The notes below the pieces were generated by a model, which did no database searches, was not told the DNA's origin, and was given only the letters and a program-made list of their open reading frames with translations. This document shows, one piece after another, positions 1-10,476 of a DNA stretch of 64,000 nt. A program made the translations under genes and the position numbers. Location of the stretch: the NCBI GenBank assembly GCA_002897775.1, contig BDTR01000045.1, forward strand, positions 62,001 to 126,000, in the 5' to 3' direction. The DNA comes from a bacterium BMS3Bbin08. GTDB taxonomy: Bacteria; Nitrospirota; Thermodesulfovibrionia; UBA6902; BMS3Bbin08. Each line of letters begins with the position of its first letter. The stretch's first letter is position 1.

Positions 1-1947
1 GTCTGGCTAAGCGACAGCGAGGTTGAGAACTATTATCACGGCTATTCGAACCGCGTGCTCTGGCCCCTGTGCCACATAGCGCTGGACAAGCTTTATTTCA
101 GAAAAAAATACTGGGATGATTATAAAAAGGCCAATGCCGCTTTCGCGCGTTCCGTGCTTGAGGAGGCCGATGAAAGATCGCTGATATGGATACACGATTA
201 TCACCTCTGTCTGGTCCCGAAAAAGCTGAAAGAAGCAAGGCCCGGGCTTACTATCGCCCAGTTCTGGCATATACCGTGGCCTGACCACAGTGTTTTTAGA
301 ATATGCCCCCAATCCAGGGAGATCCTTGAGGCCCTTCTAAGCAACGACCTGCTCGGTTTTCAATTGCCTCTGTTTGTGAAGAATTTCATGGATTGCGTTA
401 ACGAAAGTCTGGATGACGCAGCTATTGATTACCGGAGTTCCACGATCAGTTATAAGGGGCACAAGACAAAGCTGGAGGCGTTTCCCATAAGCGTTGACTA
501 TAACAAATTTCGCGACCTTGCTCTTAATACAAAAACATTTACCGCCATGAACCAATTGAAGGACAGATACGATCTCACGCAAAAATTTATCGGCCTGGGA
601 GTTGACAGGCTTGAATATACAAAGGGCCTGATTAAAAGACTCCAGGCCATTGACCTGTTCTTTGACAGGTACCCGAGGTTTAAGGATAGATTCACTTTCT
701 TCCAGATAGCTGTGCCAACAAGGATGAAAGAGCCTTACATCAGCTATAAGGCGATGGTTGAGGGACTTGTAAGGAAAATAAATAAAAAATACTCCTCTGA
801 GAACTGGAACCCCATCGTGTACAGGGACGTCAAGGCTGAACACGAGGACCTCGCAGTTTATTACAGGATGGCTGATATAGCGGTCATAAGTTCGGTTTAC
901 GACGGAATGAACCTGGTGGCCAAGGAGTTTGTCTCCGCGCAGGTCGATGGCAAAGGGGTGCTGCTGCTCAGTGAGTTCGCCGGCGCCGCGGAAGAACTTG
1001 AAGGGGCCATACTGGTAAACCCCTATGACATAGAGGAGTTCTCCGACTCAATAAAAAAAGCGCTGGAAATGTCTGTGAGAGAAAAAAAGAGCCGGATGAA
1101 GACCCTTCAGAGACAGGTAAAAGAAAAGGATGTGTACACATGGATATACGATGTTTTGGGTCAGATGCTGCTGATCTCCGGGAAGAAAGTGCGCCGGTGC
1201 AGTTACCTTTTTGAAAATATCGGGACAATACCAAGGAACAGGATATTCCTTTTCCTGGATTATGACGGCACTGTAACGCCTATCGTCAAGACACCTGATA
1301 AGGCTGTCATGTCCGAAGAGATGCGGTCCCTTATAATAAAGCTCCAGCAGACTGTTCCGGTCGCGATCATTAGCGGAAGAGCGCTTAATGACCTGAAGCA
1401 GATGGTAAATATCGAGAATATGATATACGCCGGTAATCATGGCGCGGAAATATGGGACGGGACCCGGCTTGTAAAAGGGAAGCGGGCGTCCTCCAGTCAG
1501 AAGGCCATGAAGCAGATAATCCATGAACTAAGGACCTCTCTGTCAGCCATCTCAGGTGTGGTTATTGAGGATAAAGGCATTACAGCCAGTATACACTTCA
1601 GAATGGTCAGTGAGCGGAATACAGGCAGGGTATTGGATATCTTCTGGTCGATCGCGGATAAATACAAGGATTCATTTATGGTGACAACGGGTAAAAAGGT
1701 CCTTGAGATCAGGCCGCGCGGGATATGGAACAAAGGTGATGCCGTCAAATGGATATGCAAAAATTTCGGCAGGAAAAGGATTCCGGTCTATGTTGGCGAT
1801 GACACAACAGACGAGGACGCGTTCAGGGCGATCAAGGGCAAAGGTATCGGGATATGTGTCGGCTGGAACCCTGAATCAGACTATTATTTAAAAACCCAGG
1901 ACGAGGTCAAACAGCTCATTAAGGTAATTGGGAACTTTAAGTCGTGA
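1..1947 (+). CDS. otsAB: Bifunctional trehalose-6-phosphate synthase / trehalose-6-phosphatase (5' end outside window)
   Basis: Frame 1 is open from base 1 (VWLSDSEVENYYHGYSNRVLWPLCH). GT20 motifs (WIHDYHLCLVP, GVDRLEYTKGL) are followed by a HAD phosphatase domain (FLDYDGTVTPI, VYVGDDTTDEDAF). Confidence 0.92.
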   Translation, partial: VWLSDSEVENYYHGYSNRVLWPLCHIALDKLYFRKKYWDDYKKANAAFARSVLEEADERSLIWIHDYHLCLVPKKLKEARPGLTIAQFWHIPWPDHSVFRICPQSREILEALLSNDLLGFQLPLFVKNFMDCVNESLDDAAIDYRSSTISYKGHKTKLEAFPISVDYNKFRDLALNTKTFTAMNQLKDRYDLTQKFIGLGVDRLEYTKGLIKRLQAIDLFFDRYPRFKDRFTFFQIAVPTRMKEPYISYKAMVEGLVRKINKKYSSENWNPIVYRDVKAEHEDLAVYYRMADIAVISSVYDGMNLVAKEFVSAQVDGKGVLLLSEFAGAAEELEGAILVNPYDIEEFSDSIKKALEMSVREKKSRMKTLQRQVKEKDVYTWIYDVLGQMLLISGKKVRRCSYLFENIGTIPRNRIFLFLDYDGTVTPIVKTPDKAVMSEEMRSLIIKLQQTVPVAIISGRALNDLKQMVNIENMIYAGNHGAEIWDGTRLVKGKRASSSQKAMKQIIHELRTSLSAISGVVIEDKGITASIHFRMVSERNTGRVLDIFWSIADKYKDSFMVTTGKKVLEIRPRGIWNKGDAVKWICKNFGRKRIPVYVGDDTTDEDAFRAIKGKGIGICVGWNPESDYYLKTQDEVKQLIKVIGNFKS

Positions 1948-3206
1948 GTCCCCAGACGGTCAGCGAAGATATCCAGGGACTGTTATCCGGTATAAGCGAA
2001 GCTGATATACTTGTCGGCATACCAAGCTTCAATAACGCGAAGACCATAGGCCATGTCGTCAGGGCCGTCCAGGCGGGCCTGGCAAGGTATTTCCCTGATA
2101 AAAAAGCGGTCCTGATCAATTCTGACGGCGGTTCCACGGACGGAACAATGGAAGTTGTTCAGAAGACCGCGATAGAGGACTTTCACTCCATTTTTGTATC
2201 CCATCAGATAAACCTCATGAAGATAACAACGCCTTATCACGGCGTACCGGGCAAAGGCAGCGCGTTCAGGGCTGTCTTCGAGATCGCGAAGAACCTTAAT
2301 GTAAAGGCCTGCGCTGTTGTGGACTCGGACTTAAGAAGTATAACCCCCGAGTGGATAGATCTGCTGTTAAGGCCGGTGATCGACATGGGATATGACTATG
2401 TGGCGCCTTACTACCTGAGGCATAAATATGACGGGACCATAACCAACAGTGTTATTTATCCGATGACAAGGGCCCTTTACGGCAAAAGGATCAGACAGCC
2501 CATCGGCGGAGATTTTGCCTTCTCAGGACAGCTCGCGTCCTTTTATCTTTCAAAGGACGTATGGGAAACGGACGTCGCGAGATACGGGATCGATATCTGG
2601 ATGACAACGACTGCCATCGCGAACAATTTCAGGGTATGCCAGTCATTCCTCGGCGCCAAGATCCATGACCCAAAGGACCCGGGCGCTGACCTGAGCGCCA
2701 TGCTGTACCAGGTCGTGGGGTCTACCTTTGATCTCATGGAAACATACTATGACGTATGGAAGGACATAAAGGCGTCTGAGCCGGTGAACACCTTTGGTTT
2801 CAGATACGCCGTAGGGCTTGAACCGATCGAAGTGCACATTGACAAAATGATCGACAGGTTCAGGCTCGGCACAAAGGAACTTTCAGGCATATGGGGGACC
2901 TTCATGCCGGTTGACCTTCGAGGTTTCATATGTAATGATCTAAGCGTTGTCCCTAATGAAAAATTTAATCTTCAGGACGATATATGGGTTGATATTATTA
3001 ATGCCTTTGCGCTCGCTTATCATACCAAAAAAATAAACAGACAGCATCTATTGAAATCCCTGACCCCGCTCTATATCGGCCGTGTAGCGTCCTTTGTTAT
3101 TGACACATGGCACAGCAACGCGGATGAAGTCGAAGAAAAGATCGAGAACCTGTGCCTGAGTTTTGAAAAGAAAAAAAACGCGTTGATCGATGAATGGGAT
3201 AAATAG
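1944..3206 (+). CDS. GT2-like glycosyltransferase, possibly glucosylglycerate/glucosyl-phosphoglycerate synthase-like
   Basis: GTG start overlaps the upstream stop (GTGA). Motifs VGIPSFNNAKTIGHVV, NSDGGSTDGT and VVDSDLRSITPEWI. Confidence 0.7.
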   Translation: MSPQTVSEDIQGLLSGISEADILVGIPSFNNAKTIGHVVRAVQAGLARYFPDKKAVLINSDGGSTDGTMEVVQKTAIEDFHSIFVSHQINLMKITTPYHGVPGKGSAFRAVFEIAKNLNVKACAVVDSDLRSITPEWIDLLLRPVIDMGYDYVAPYYLRHKYDGTITNSVIYPMTRALYGKRIRQPIGGDFAFSGQLASFYLSKDVWETDVARYGIDIWMTTTAIANNFRVCQSFLGAKIHDPKDPGADLSAMLYQVVGSTFDLMETYYDVWKDIKASEPVNTFGFRYAVGLEPIEVHIDKMIDRFRLGTKELSGIWGTFMPVDLRGFICNDLSVVPNEKFNLQDDIWVDIINAFALAYHTKKINRQHLLKSLTPLYIGRVASFVIDTWHSNADEVEEKIENLCLSFEKKKNALIDEWDK

Positions 3207-3207
3207 G

Positions 3208-3325
3208 GCGGGCATTCGACCGAGCTCAGCCGAAGTCCGAACTTGTTTCATTTGTCCGGACGGGTTGATACTTCGGCAGTGCTCAGTATAGACCCTGAGT
3301 TAAGTCGAAGGGTTGATTTTATGGA
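3208..3325. repeat. Intergenic repeat, copy 1 (copy 2 at 39545-39632)
   Basis: Shared GGGTTGATACTTCG, CTCAG..ATAGACCCTGAG and CGAAGGGTTGATT blocks; resembles the widespread TTCGACAAGCTCAG-type repeat. Confidence 0.65.
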
Positions 3326-3397
3326 TAAAAGGACGTAGATTACAGCGACAGATAAATGAAAAAATGTGAATAATATAGATCATGGAAAGGGGGAAGA

Positions 3398-4096
3398 ATG
3401 AGGAATTCATTTAAGGAAACGATCATAGAGCCTCTTCAGGAGTTTTATAAAAATGTACTTGATTTTTTGCCGGACCTCCTGACCTCAATTTTAATTCTTG
3501 CGCTCGGGGTCCTGATGGCCGCTGTCTTTAAAAAAGCGTCAGCCAGGTTGTTCAGGATCATTAACCTTGACAAGCTGTCAGAGAAATACGGTATTTCCGG
3601 CATACTGAAGAAATGGGGGCTGAAAGATTCTGTGTCAGGGCTTTTATCCAAAATAATCGGCGGGCTTATAATGTTCGCCTTCCTGATAATTTCCTTAAGG
3701 ACTCTCAATGTGCCCACAATAGAAGGATTTCTCGGTGACCTCTTTCTTTATCTCCCCAATGTATTTGTGGCGGTATTAATACTTTTTGCCGGGTATTTTT
3801 TAAGCGATTTTCTTGGCCGCACGGCATTGATAGCCTCTGTGAACGCCGGACTTAAAATATCCGGCAGTATAGGAAAATTCGTTAAGCTGACTGTTTTTTT
3901 CCTTTCAGTAACAATGGCCCTGGAGCAGCTGGGCATCGGGAAGGAAACAGTTCTGATAGCTTTCGCGGTGATATTCGGCGGCGTCGTGCTCGCGCTTGCT
4001 ATCGCGTTCGGCCTCGGCGGGCAGGACGCAGCAAGGGACTATATAGATAAAAGGCTCAAGGGAGAGGAAGATAAAGACGATATACAGCACCTTTAG
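3398..4096 (+). CDS. Mechanosensitive-channel-like small membrane protein (conserved TM helix family)
   Basis: Several TM segments; the C-terminal AFAVIFGGVVLALAIAFGLGGQDAARDYIDKRL resembles the MscS TM-helix domain. GGGGGAA-type RBS. Confidence 0.65.
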   Translation: MRNSFKETIIEPLQEFYKNVLDFLPDLLTSILILALGVLMAAVFKKASARLFRIINLDKLSEKYGISGILKKWGLKDSVSGLLSKIIGGLIMFAFLIISLRTLNVPTIEGFLGDLFLYLPNVFVAVLILFAGYFLSDFLGRTALIASVNAGLKISGSIGKFVKLTVFFLSVTMALEQLGIGKETVLIAFAVIFGGVVLALAIAFGLGGQDAARDYIDKRLKGEEDKDDIQHL

Positions 4097-4163
4097 AGAT
4101 TCGAGCCTTGCCCTGCCCGCCACACTACAAGGCGGGTAAACCGGCAGGCGAGGTTTAGAATTT

Positions 4164-5528
4164 ATGAAAAGAACGCTATTAGAAGAATCAGTCCTGTTTA
4201 TCAGCATTTTCAAGTGGTTTTTTCTTGCCACTGTTGTAGGGATCTTTGTCGGATCTTCTACAGCGATATTCCTTAAGGCGCTTGAGATAGGCACACTGCT
4301 GACAGGACAGTATACATACTATTTTATCATGCTGCCGGCAGCCTTTTTCTTAAGCAGTCTCACAATAAAATATCTTGCTCCCGAGGCTGAAGGACACGGC
4401 ACGGAAAAAGTGATCGAAGCAGTACATAAACGCTCAGGCAAAATAAATCCCATGGTTGTTCCGATAAAACTGGTGGCCACGATAATAACCATCTCCTTTG
4501 GCGGTTCAGCGGGTAAAGAAGGTCCGTGCGCGCAGATAGGCGCGGGTATTTCATCTGTTATTTCCGGACTTCTCAAATTTAACAATCAGGACAGAAAGAA
4601 GCTGGTCATCTGCGGCATAAGCGCCGGGTTTGCGACTGTTTTTGGAACACCGATAGCAGGAGCTATTTTCGGTGTGGAGGTGTTGTTTGTAGGCGGTCTG
4701 CTTTATGACGTACTTTTTCCATCATTCGTTGCCGGAATTGTGGGGTATCAGGCCGCGACTATGCTCGGTATTACTTATTTTCATCAACCGCTGCAATTTG
4801 TTCCCATGTTCAGCAGTTTGCTGTTCGTAAAAGTATGTCTGAGCGGGATCTTCTTTGGCCTCTGCGCGTTTGTATTTATACAGCTAATGAAAAAGATGGA
4901 GCAGTTAAAGAAGAAACTGAAGATGTGGGAGCCTTATAAAGGGTTGATAGGCGGCGCGGCGCTGGTAATGCTGGTTTTTTTATTTTCCGAGCGCTTTCTG
5001 GGGCTGGGCCTGGACACTATTAGCTCGGCACTTGAGGGTCGTGACTTGAACCCATTGATTTTCCTGGGGAAAATGCTGTTTACCTCAATTACCCTGAGCT
5101 TTGGAGGCAGCGGCGGAATAGTGACTCCGATATTCTTTATCGGCGCTACGTCAGGGAATGCCTTTGCGAATATATTCGGCCTGGATGTGGCAATGTTCTC
5201 AGCCATAGGTATGGTCGCCGTGCTCGCCGGAGCAGCGAATACGCCTATATCAGCAAGCATTATGGCTGTAGAGCTTTTCGGACCTGCTGTCGCGCCGTAC
5301 GCCGCAGTTGCCTGTGTCATCAGCTATCTTATGACCGGACACCGGAGCGTATATCCGAGCCAGGTGCTTGCTGTTACCAAATCACCGTCGATCTTTGTGG
5401 AAAAAGGCGTTGAAATGGAACAAATGGACTCACTGCAGATCAAACCCAGGCCCCGGAGTATCATAGGCCTAATACTTAATATCTTCCGGAAGCTGGAAAG
5501 CCTGATGTCAAAAGACAAGACAAAATGA
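4164..5528 (+). CDS. Voltage-gated chloride channel (ClC) family protein
   Basis: GSAGKEGPCAQIGAG and GGSGGIVTPIFFIGATSG motifs, multi-TM protein. Confidence 0.88.
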   Translation: MKRTLLEESVLFISIFKWFFLATVVGIFVGSSTAIFLKALEIGTLLTGQYTYYFIMLPAAFFLSSLTIKYLAPEAEGHGTEKVIEAVHKRSGKINPMVVPIKLVATIITISFGGSAGKEGPCAQIGAGISSVISGLLKFNNQDRKKLVICGISAGFATVFGTPIAGAIFGVEVLFVGGLLYDVLFPSFVAGIVGYQAATMLGITYFHQPLQFVPMFSSLLFVKVCLSGIFFGLCAFVFIQLMKKMEQLKKKLKMWEPYKGLIGGAALVMLVFLFSERFLGLGLDTISSALEGRDLNPLIFLGKMLFTSITLSFGGSGGIVTPIFFIGATSGNAFANIFGLDVAMFSAIGMVAVLAGAANTPISASIMAVELFGPAVAPYAAVACVISYLMTGHRSVYPSQVLAVTKSPSIFVEKGVEMEQMDSLQIKPRPRSIIGLILNIFRKLESLMSKDKTK

Positions 5529-6589
5529 ACCTCATACTGTTGTGGCTCGCGTTTTTTGTGTGTACTCTGGCAATTTTTTATTCCGGCGCCAAACTCTCCA
5601 GATACGGAGATATCATAGCGGAGAAAACCGGTCTTGGAGGAGTATGGATAGGCGTCATCCTGCTGGCATTTATCACCTCACTGCCTGAACTGGTTACAGG
5701 AATAAGTTCGGTTGTCATATTTCAGGTCCCTGATATCGCTGCAGGTGATATCTTTGGAAGCTGTGTTTTTAATATGCTGATCCTCGCGATACTGGATATT
5801 TTTGACCGGGCGTCTCCAATATCTTCGAGGGTACATCAGAGACATACGCTTTCAGCCGGTTTCGGCATACTCTTCCTGACCGTTGCCGCTGTGAGTATTT
5901 TTTTGAGCAATTCACAGGCGGTTGTACCGGGCCCGTTAGAGGGAAGCTCCACTCCCCGCTTTCTGACAGGGGTCACTGTTTTTGGATGGATAGGGCTGTA
6001 TACGCCGTTTATACTTTTATTATATCTTGTCACAGTACGCCTTATCTTTGTCCATGAAAAAAGGGCCATGAACGCGTTTGTGAAAGAAAAAATAGAGGAG
6101 CTTAAATACGGTGACATTGCGAAAAAACATGTTTATATCAATTTCGCGGTTAATGCCGCGGTAGTCGTACTCGCGGCAATTCTTTTACCTGAAGTGGGCG
6201 CTTCCATAGCTGAAATAACAGGCCTTGGCCAGACATTTGTCGGCAGTATACTGATCGCGGTATCTACGTCGCTTCCGGAGATCGTAGTGTCTATTACAGC
6301 TCTTAAGATCGGGGCGAGTGATATGGCAATAGGCAATTTGTTTGGAAGCAATATCTTTAATATCGGTATCCTTGCCGTTGACGACCTGTTTTTCATAAAA
6401 GGCCCGCTTCTCTCTTATATTGACACAACACACATTGTATCCGCCCTTGCCGCCGTGATCATGACGACCGTGGCAATTATCGGCCTTACTTACAGGGCCA
6501 GGAAGAAAGCGCTTTTTATCTCCTGGGATGCCGCCGGCATAGTGGCAGTGTATATTTTCAATGTGATCACGCTCTATGTATTGCGATAA
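5525..6589 (+). CDS. Sodium/calcium exchanger family protein
   Basis: Two inverted alpha-repeat signatures (TSLPELVTGISSV...DIFGSCVFN; STSLPEIVVSITALKIGASDMAIGNLFGSNIFN). ATGA overlap with upstream gene. Confidence 0.87.
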   Translation: MNLILLWLAFFVCTLAIFYSGAKLSRYGDIIAEKTGLGGVWIGVILLAFITSLPELVTGISSVVIFQVPDIAAGDIFGSCVFNMLILAILDIFDRASPISSRVHQRHTLSAGFGILFLTVAAVSIFLSNSQAVVPGPLEGSSTPRFLTGVTVFGWIGLYTPFILLLYLVTVRLIFVHEKRAMNAFVKEKIEELKYGDIAKKHVYINFAVNAAVVVLAAILLPEVGASIAEITGLGQTFVGSILIAVSTSLPEIVVSITALKIGASDMAIGNLFGSNIFNIGILAVDDLFFIKGPLLSYIDTTHIVSALAAVIMTTVAIIGLTYRARKKALFISWDAAGIVAVYIFNVITLYVLR

Positions 6590-6699
6590 CCGCGGCAAAA
6601 AATAAAATGCCCGATCTGTCAAAAAATATCGTTCCGGGCATTAAACTCTTGCATCTTGTGCCGGGTGTTTAGTATCCTGTATCTTGTTAAGGAGACCAC

Positions 6700-7434
6700 A
6701 TGCCGGAAACCGGATTAAAAGTAATTCTTCTGCGACATACGCCAAACCCCGAGGAAACCGTGGCAATGGCGGCAAAGCTGTGCTATAGCCCGTCTGACAT
6801 CGAGTCCCTGAAGAACAAGATAGAAAAAAAGGACCAGAAGGCATTTGTTGAAAAGCTTGTAAAAATGGGGCATATGACCCCTATTGAGCACCCGGCCTTC
6901 ACTTTTGCGATAGAAGGGATATCCCGGGCATGTTCCCACCAGCTTGTAAGGCACAGGCTCGCGTCCTACAGCCAGCAGTCACAGCGATATGTAAGTGAGG
7001 AGGCCGGCTTTGATTACCTGATCCCTCCAAGCATTAAGGAAGACAAGGCGCTGTCAGACCTGTTCGTGTCATTTATGGATAAAGCGCAAAAGGCATATAA
7101 CGCTATGGTGGGAAAACTGAATGAAAAAGGGATAAAAGGGGAATCAGCCAATCAGGACGCCCGCTTCCTGCTGCCGAACGCGGCCGAGACCAAGATCATG
7201 GTTACAATGAACGCGAGGGAGCTTCTTCATTTCTTCAGGCAGAGATGTTGTAATCGCGCGCAATGGGAAATAAGGCATATGTCTGAAGAGATGCTCAAAC
7301 TTGTCAAGGACACAGCGCCCACGATCTTCTCTAAAGCAGGACCCGGATGCCTTTATGCCCCCTGCCCTGAAGGTGATTATTCCTGCGGCAAGATAAAAGA
7401 CGTCAGGAATAAATACGGGATTAAATCAAAGTAA
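6700..7434 (+). CDS. thyX: FAD-dependent thymidylate synthase
   Basis: ThyX motif RHRLASYSQQSQRY and FRQRCCNRAQWEIR. Confidence 0.93.
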   Translation: MPETGLKVILLRHTPNPEETVAMAAKLCYSPSDIESLKNKIEKKDQKAFVEKLVKMGHMTPIEHPAFTFAIEGISRACSHQLVRHRLASYSQQSQRYVSEEAGFDYLIPPSIKEDKALSDLFVSFMDKAQKAYNAMVGKLNEKGIKGESANQDARFLLPNAAETKIMVTMNARELLHFFRQRCCNRAQWEIRHMSEEMLKLVKDTAPTIFSKAGPGCLYAPCPEGDYSCGKIKDVRNKYGIKSK

Positions 7435-7578
7435 TAATTTATAATTCAAAATTAACAATTAACATTGCAAAATGCCTCCCCTCTCCTCATTGCTAAATGA
7501 TAATTTTACATTGATCATTTTGCATTGAATTAGAACTTCCCTTGATTCCTCAATGTTCAAAAAGTTATCCTAAAAATT

Positions 7579-8346
7579 ATGGCCTATGTTATAGCTCTCG
7601 CGGGCAAAGGCGGCACGGGCAAGACCACCATTGCGGCGCTTACTATCAGATATCTGATAGAGAAAAAGAAGAAAGCCGTTCTTGCTGTGGACGCGGACAG
7701 CAATTCCTGTCTCAATGAAGCCCTTGGCGCTGCTGTACACGCAACGATCGGACATTTAAGGGAGGATTCTCTTGCCCTGGTACGCAGCGGCGCCGAACGT
7801 CCCGGCGGCATGAGCATGGAACAGCTTTTTGACTACCAGGTCCAGCAGGCGGTCGTTGAGGCAAAGGGGTTTGACCTGCTGGTCATGGGCAGGCCTGAAG
7901 GTCCCGGCTGTTACTGCGCCGCAAATAACATAATCAGAAAGTACAGTGATATACTTTCCGAAAAATATGCTTACGTTGTCATTGACAACGAAGCCGGCAT
8001 GGAACACCTGAGCAGGCGGACCACACACAAGGTGGATCTTATTCTCGCGGTAAGTGACCCGTCACGCAAAGGTGTCAGCACAGCAAAGAGGATAAACGAC
8101 CTTATTGACGAGCTCTCTCTTGAAATTGACAGACGTGTACTGATCATTAACAAGGCGTCCGAATCCGAATTCATAAAGCTGAAGGAAGCTGTCGGTGACA
8201 TGAAATTTGACTCTCTTGCCTTCCTGCCTGAGGACAAAAATGTTTTTCAGTTTGACCTGGAGGGAAAGCCCGTTGTACAGCTCCCTCATGATTCGAGCCT
8301 TGTGAAGTCTTTCTTTGACCTGCTGGATTCCCTGAATATCCCTTAA
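7579..8346 (+). CDS. cooC: CO dehydrogenase maturation ATPase (CooC-like)
   Basis: Deviant Walker A GKGGTGKTT, CYC motif (GPGCYCAANN), position beside the CODH/ACS genes. Confidence 0.85.
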   Translation: MAYVIALAGKGGTGKTTIAALTIRYLIEKKKKAVLAVDADSNSCLNEALGAAVHATIGHLREDSLALVRSGAERPGGMSMEQLFDYQVQQAVVEAKGFDLLVMGRPEGPGCYCAANNIIRKYSDILSEKYAYVVIDNEAGMEHLSRRTTHKVDLILAVSDPSRKGVSTAKRINDLIDELSLEIDRRVLIINKASESEFIKLKEAVGDMKFDSLAFLPEDKNVFQFDLEGKPVVQLPHDSSLVKSFFDLLDSLNIP

Positions 8347-8521
8347 GTTTTCCCTTGTCCGGCAAAACATATTTGAAATTCTTATTACTGAATAAATGTG
8401 TAAAGAACTCTTTACCGCAATCCTATACATATGCTATATTTAAAGACTTATCTTTTGAGCGGTATTTTTGTTGGTTTAAGAAATATGTAAGAATAAGATC
8501 CGCGAAAGGAGAGACACTCGG

Positions 8522-9310
8522 ATGCTAATCATAGGTGAAAAAATCAGCGTCATTGCCAAAAAGGTCAGGGAGGCGATGAATGCGCGTGATCCTAAGCCCA
8601 TACAGGAACTTGCTGAAGCTCAGTGGAAAGCCGGAGCTCACTTCATAGATGTCAACATAGGTCCGGCTGAAGAAAAAGGCGAAGACCTGATGAAATGGAT
8701 GGTCGAAAGCATTCAGAAAGTGGTCAAGGCGCCGCTTTGTCTTGATACAACGAACGCGTCCGCTCTTGAGGCAGGCCTGCAGGTGTATAACAGCGAGTGG
8801 GGAAGAGCGCTTATTAACTCAACGTCAAACGATCCTGAAAGATTTGGAATGCTGGAACTGGCGGCAAAGCATAACGCGGAGATCATCGCGTTGACCATTG
8901 GCAAAGGCGGATTGCCGGCGGACGCGGAAGAGAGGTGCGCCATCGCGGCGGAGATCATGGCCAGGGCCGCGGAATACGGCGTTCCTCTTGAGGACATTTA
9001 TCTTGATCCGCTTATTCTGCAGGTCTGTACCACTCAGGATCAGGCCATGCATTCCATAAAGGCGGTCAAAATGTTCCAGGAGCTGAATGACCCGCCGATG
9101 AAAACCGTTGTCGGGCTCAGCAACATATCCAACGGCGTTCCGAAACAGATGAGAAGCCTTATAGACAGGGTCTATCTGACGTTATTAATGTATGAGGGAT
9201 TGACCGCCGCGATCGCGAACCCCCTTGATAAAGAACTTATGGATGCGGTCAAGACAACAGATGTATTTCTCGGAAACACACTTTACGCGCATTCATATCT
9301 GGAAATGTGA
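8522..9310 (+). CDS. acsE: Methyltetrahydrofolate:corrinoid/iron-sulfur protein methyltransferase
   Basis: Pterin-binding fold motifs (FIDVNIGPAEEKGEDLMKWM, LCLDTTNASALEAGL); upstream of acsD/acsC. Confidence 0.88.
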   Translation: MLIIGEKISVIAKKVREAMNARDPKPIQELAEAQWKAGAHFIDVNIGPAEEKGEDLMKWMVESIQKVVKAPLCLDTTNASALEAGLQVYNSEWGRALINSTSNDPERFGMLELAAKHNAEIIALTIGKGGLPADAEERCAIAAEIMARAAEYGVPLEDIYLDPLILQVCTTQDQAMHSIKAVKMFQELNDPPMKTVVGLSNISNGVPKQMRSLIDRVYLTLLMYEGLTAAIANPLDKELMDAVKTTDVFLGNTLYAHSYLEM

Positions 9311-9314
9311 AATT

Positions 9315-9411
9315 AGCTGATAGCTCCCCGTAAAGTCTAAACAGACTTAAACCACGGGGTAACTACATGGCTGATAGCTGATAGTAATTACTAAGAGCTA
9401 TGAGCTAAATT
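9315..9411 (+). repeat. Structured intergenic element A, copy 1
   Basis: CCCCGTAAAGTCTAAACAGACTTAAACCACGGGG nested palindrome with TAG.../...CTACAT flanks; nearly identical to 14685-14771. Confidence 0.85.
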
Positions 9412-9420
9412 ATGGAGGTT

Positions 9421-10365
9421 GATATGTCATTTGTTGTTCCAAAGGAATCTTTCAATGGAAAGGTCTTGGCCGTTGATTTTGGGAAGGATGAGAAGGCCCT
9501 TGCTGTCGGAGGAGAGAACTGCCTTCCCTTTTTGTCTTTTGAAGGTTCGATACCTAACAGACCGGTAATAGCATATGAGGTCCAGGACTGCGCGCCTGAT
9601 GACTGGCCTGACACCGTTAGGAATATATATAAAGACGTAAGCGGTGATCCGGTGGCCTGGGCAAAATACTGCCAGGACGAATTAAAAGCCGGGGCAATAG
9701 CGCTCAGGCTGGTGAGCACGCACCCTGATAGAGATGACCGCTCCGCGGAGGACGCGGCCGGGACGATCAGGGATGTACTGGCCGCCATTAATGTGCCTTT
9801 GATCATACTGGGGTCCAACCATATAGAAAAGGACGCCCTGGTTCTCGTTGCCGCTGCCGAGGCCGGCGGCGGATACAACTGTGTTATCGGGAAGGCGCAG
9901 GAGGGCAATTACAAAACCATAGTAGCTGCCGCGCTTGCTCATAATCATAAATTGATCGCGATGTCAGAGCTGGATATAAATCTGGCAAAGCAATTGAACA
10001 TATTAATTACTCAGATGGGCTTTGATAAGGAGAAGCTTATCACTGATCCCATGTGTTCGGCGCTTGGCTACGGCCTGGAATACACATATTCGGTTATGGA
10101 AAGGATCAGGCTCGCGGGTCTTGCCCAGAACGACGCGACCATGCAGCCCCCGATCCTGGGTGATGTCGGCATGTATGTATGGAAGATAAAGGAAACAGTT
10201 GCTTCTGATACAGATATGCCGGAATGGGGCGCGCTTGAGGAAAGAGGTATAACCTGGGAGGCGGTGACAGCAACATCATTGATCCTGGCCGGAGCGAACC
10301 TGTTGATAATGAGGCACCCCAGGGCTATTCAGACCGTTAATAAAACCATTGATGAACTTGTTTAA
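9421..10365 (+). CDS. acsD: Corrinoid iron-sulfur protein small subunit (CODH/ACS delta)
   Basis: TIM-barrel CdhD/AcsD-type protein adjacent to acsC. The listed ORF starts at 9412; ATG(9424)/TTG codons near there are also possible. Confidence 0.84.
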   Translation, partial: DMSFVVPKESFNGKVLAVDFGKDEKALAVGGENCLPFLSFEGSIPNRPVIAYEVQDCAPDDWPDTVRNIYKDVSGDPVAWAKYCQDELKAGAIALRLVSTHPDRDDRSAEDAAGTIRDVLAAINVPLIILGSNHIEKDALVLVAAAEAGGGYNCVIGKAQEGNYKTIVAAALAHNHKLIAMSELDINLAKQLNILITQMGFDKEKLITDPMCSALGYGLEYTYSVMERIRLAGLAQNDATMQPPILGDVGMYVWKIKETVASDTDMPEWGALEERGITWEAVTATSLILAGANLLIMRHPRAIQTVNKTIDELV

Positions 10366-10476
10366 CTTAAATATTAAGTTATTAAGAAATTAAGTAATTA
10401 AGTCATTGAGAAAAAGGATCCAATATCTGTTTAATAACTTAGTGACTAAATGACTAAATGACTTGGAGGTTTTAGA

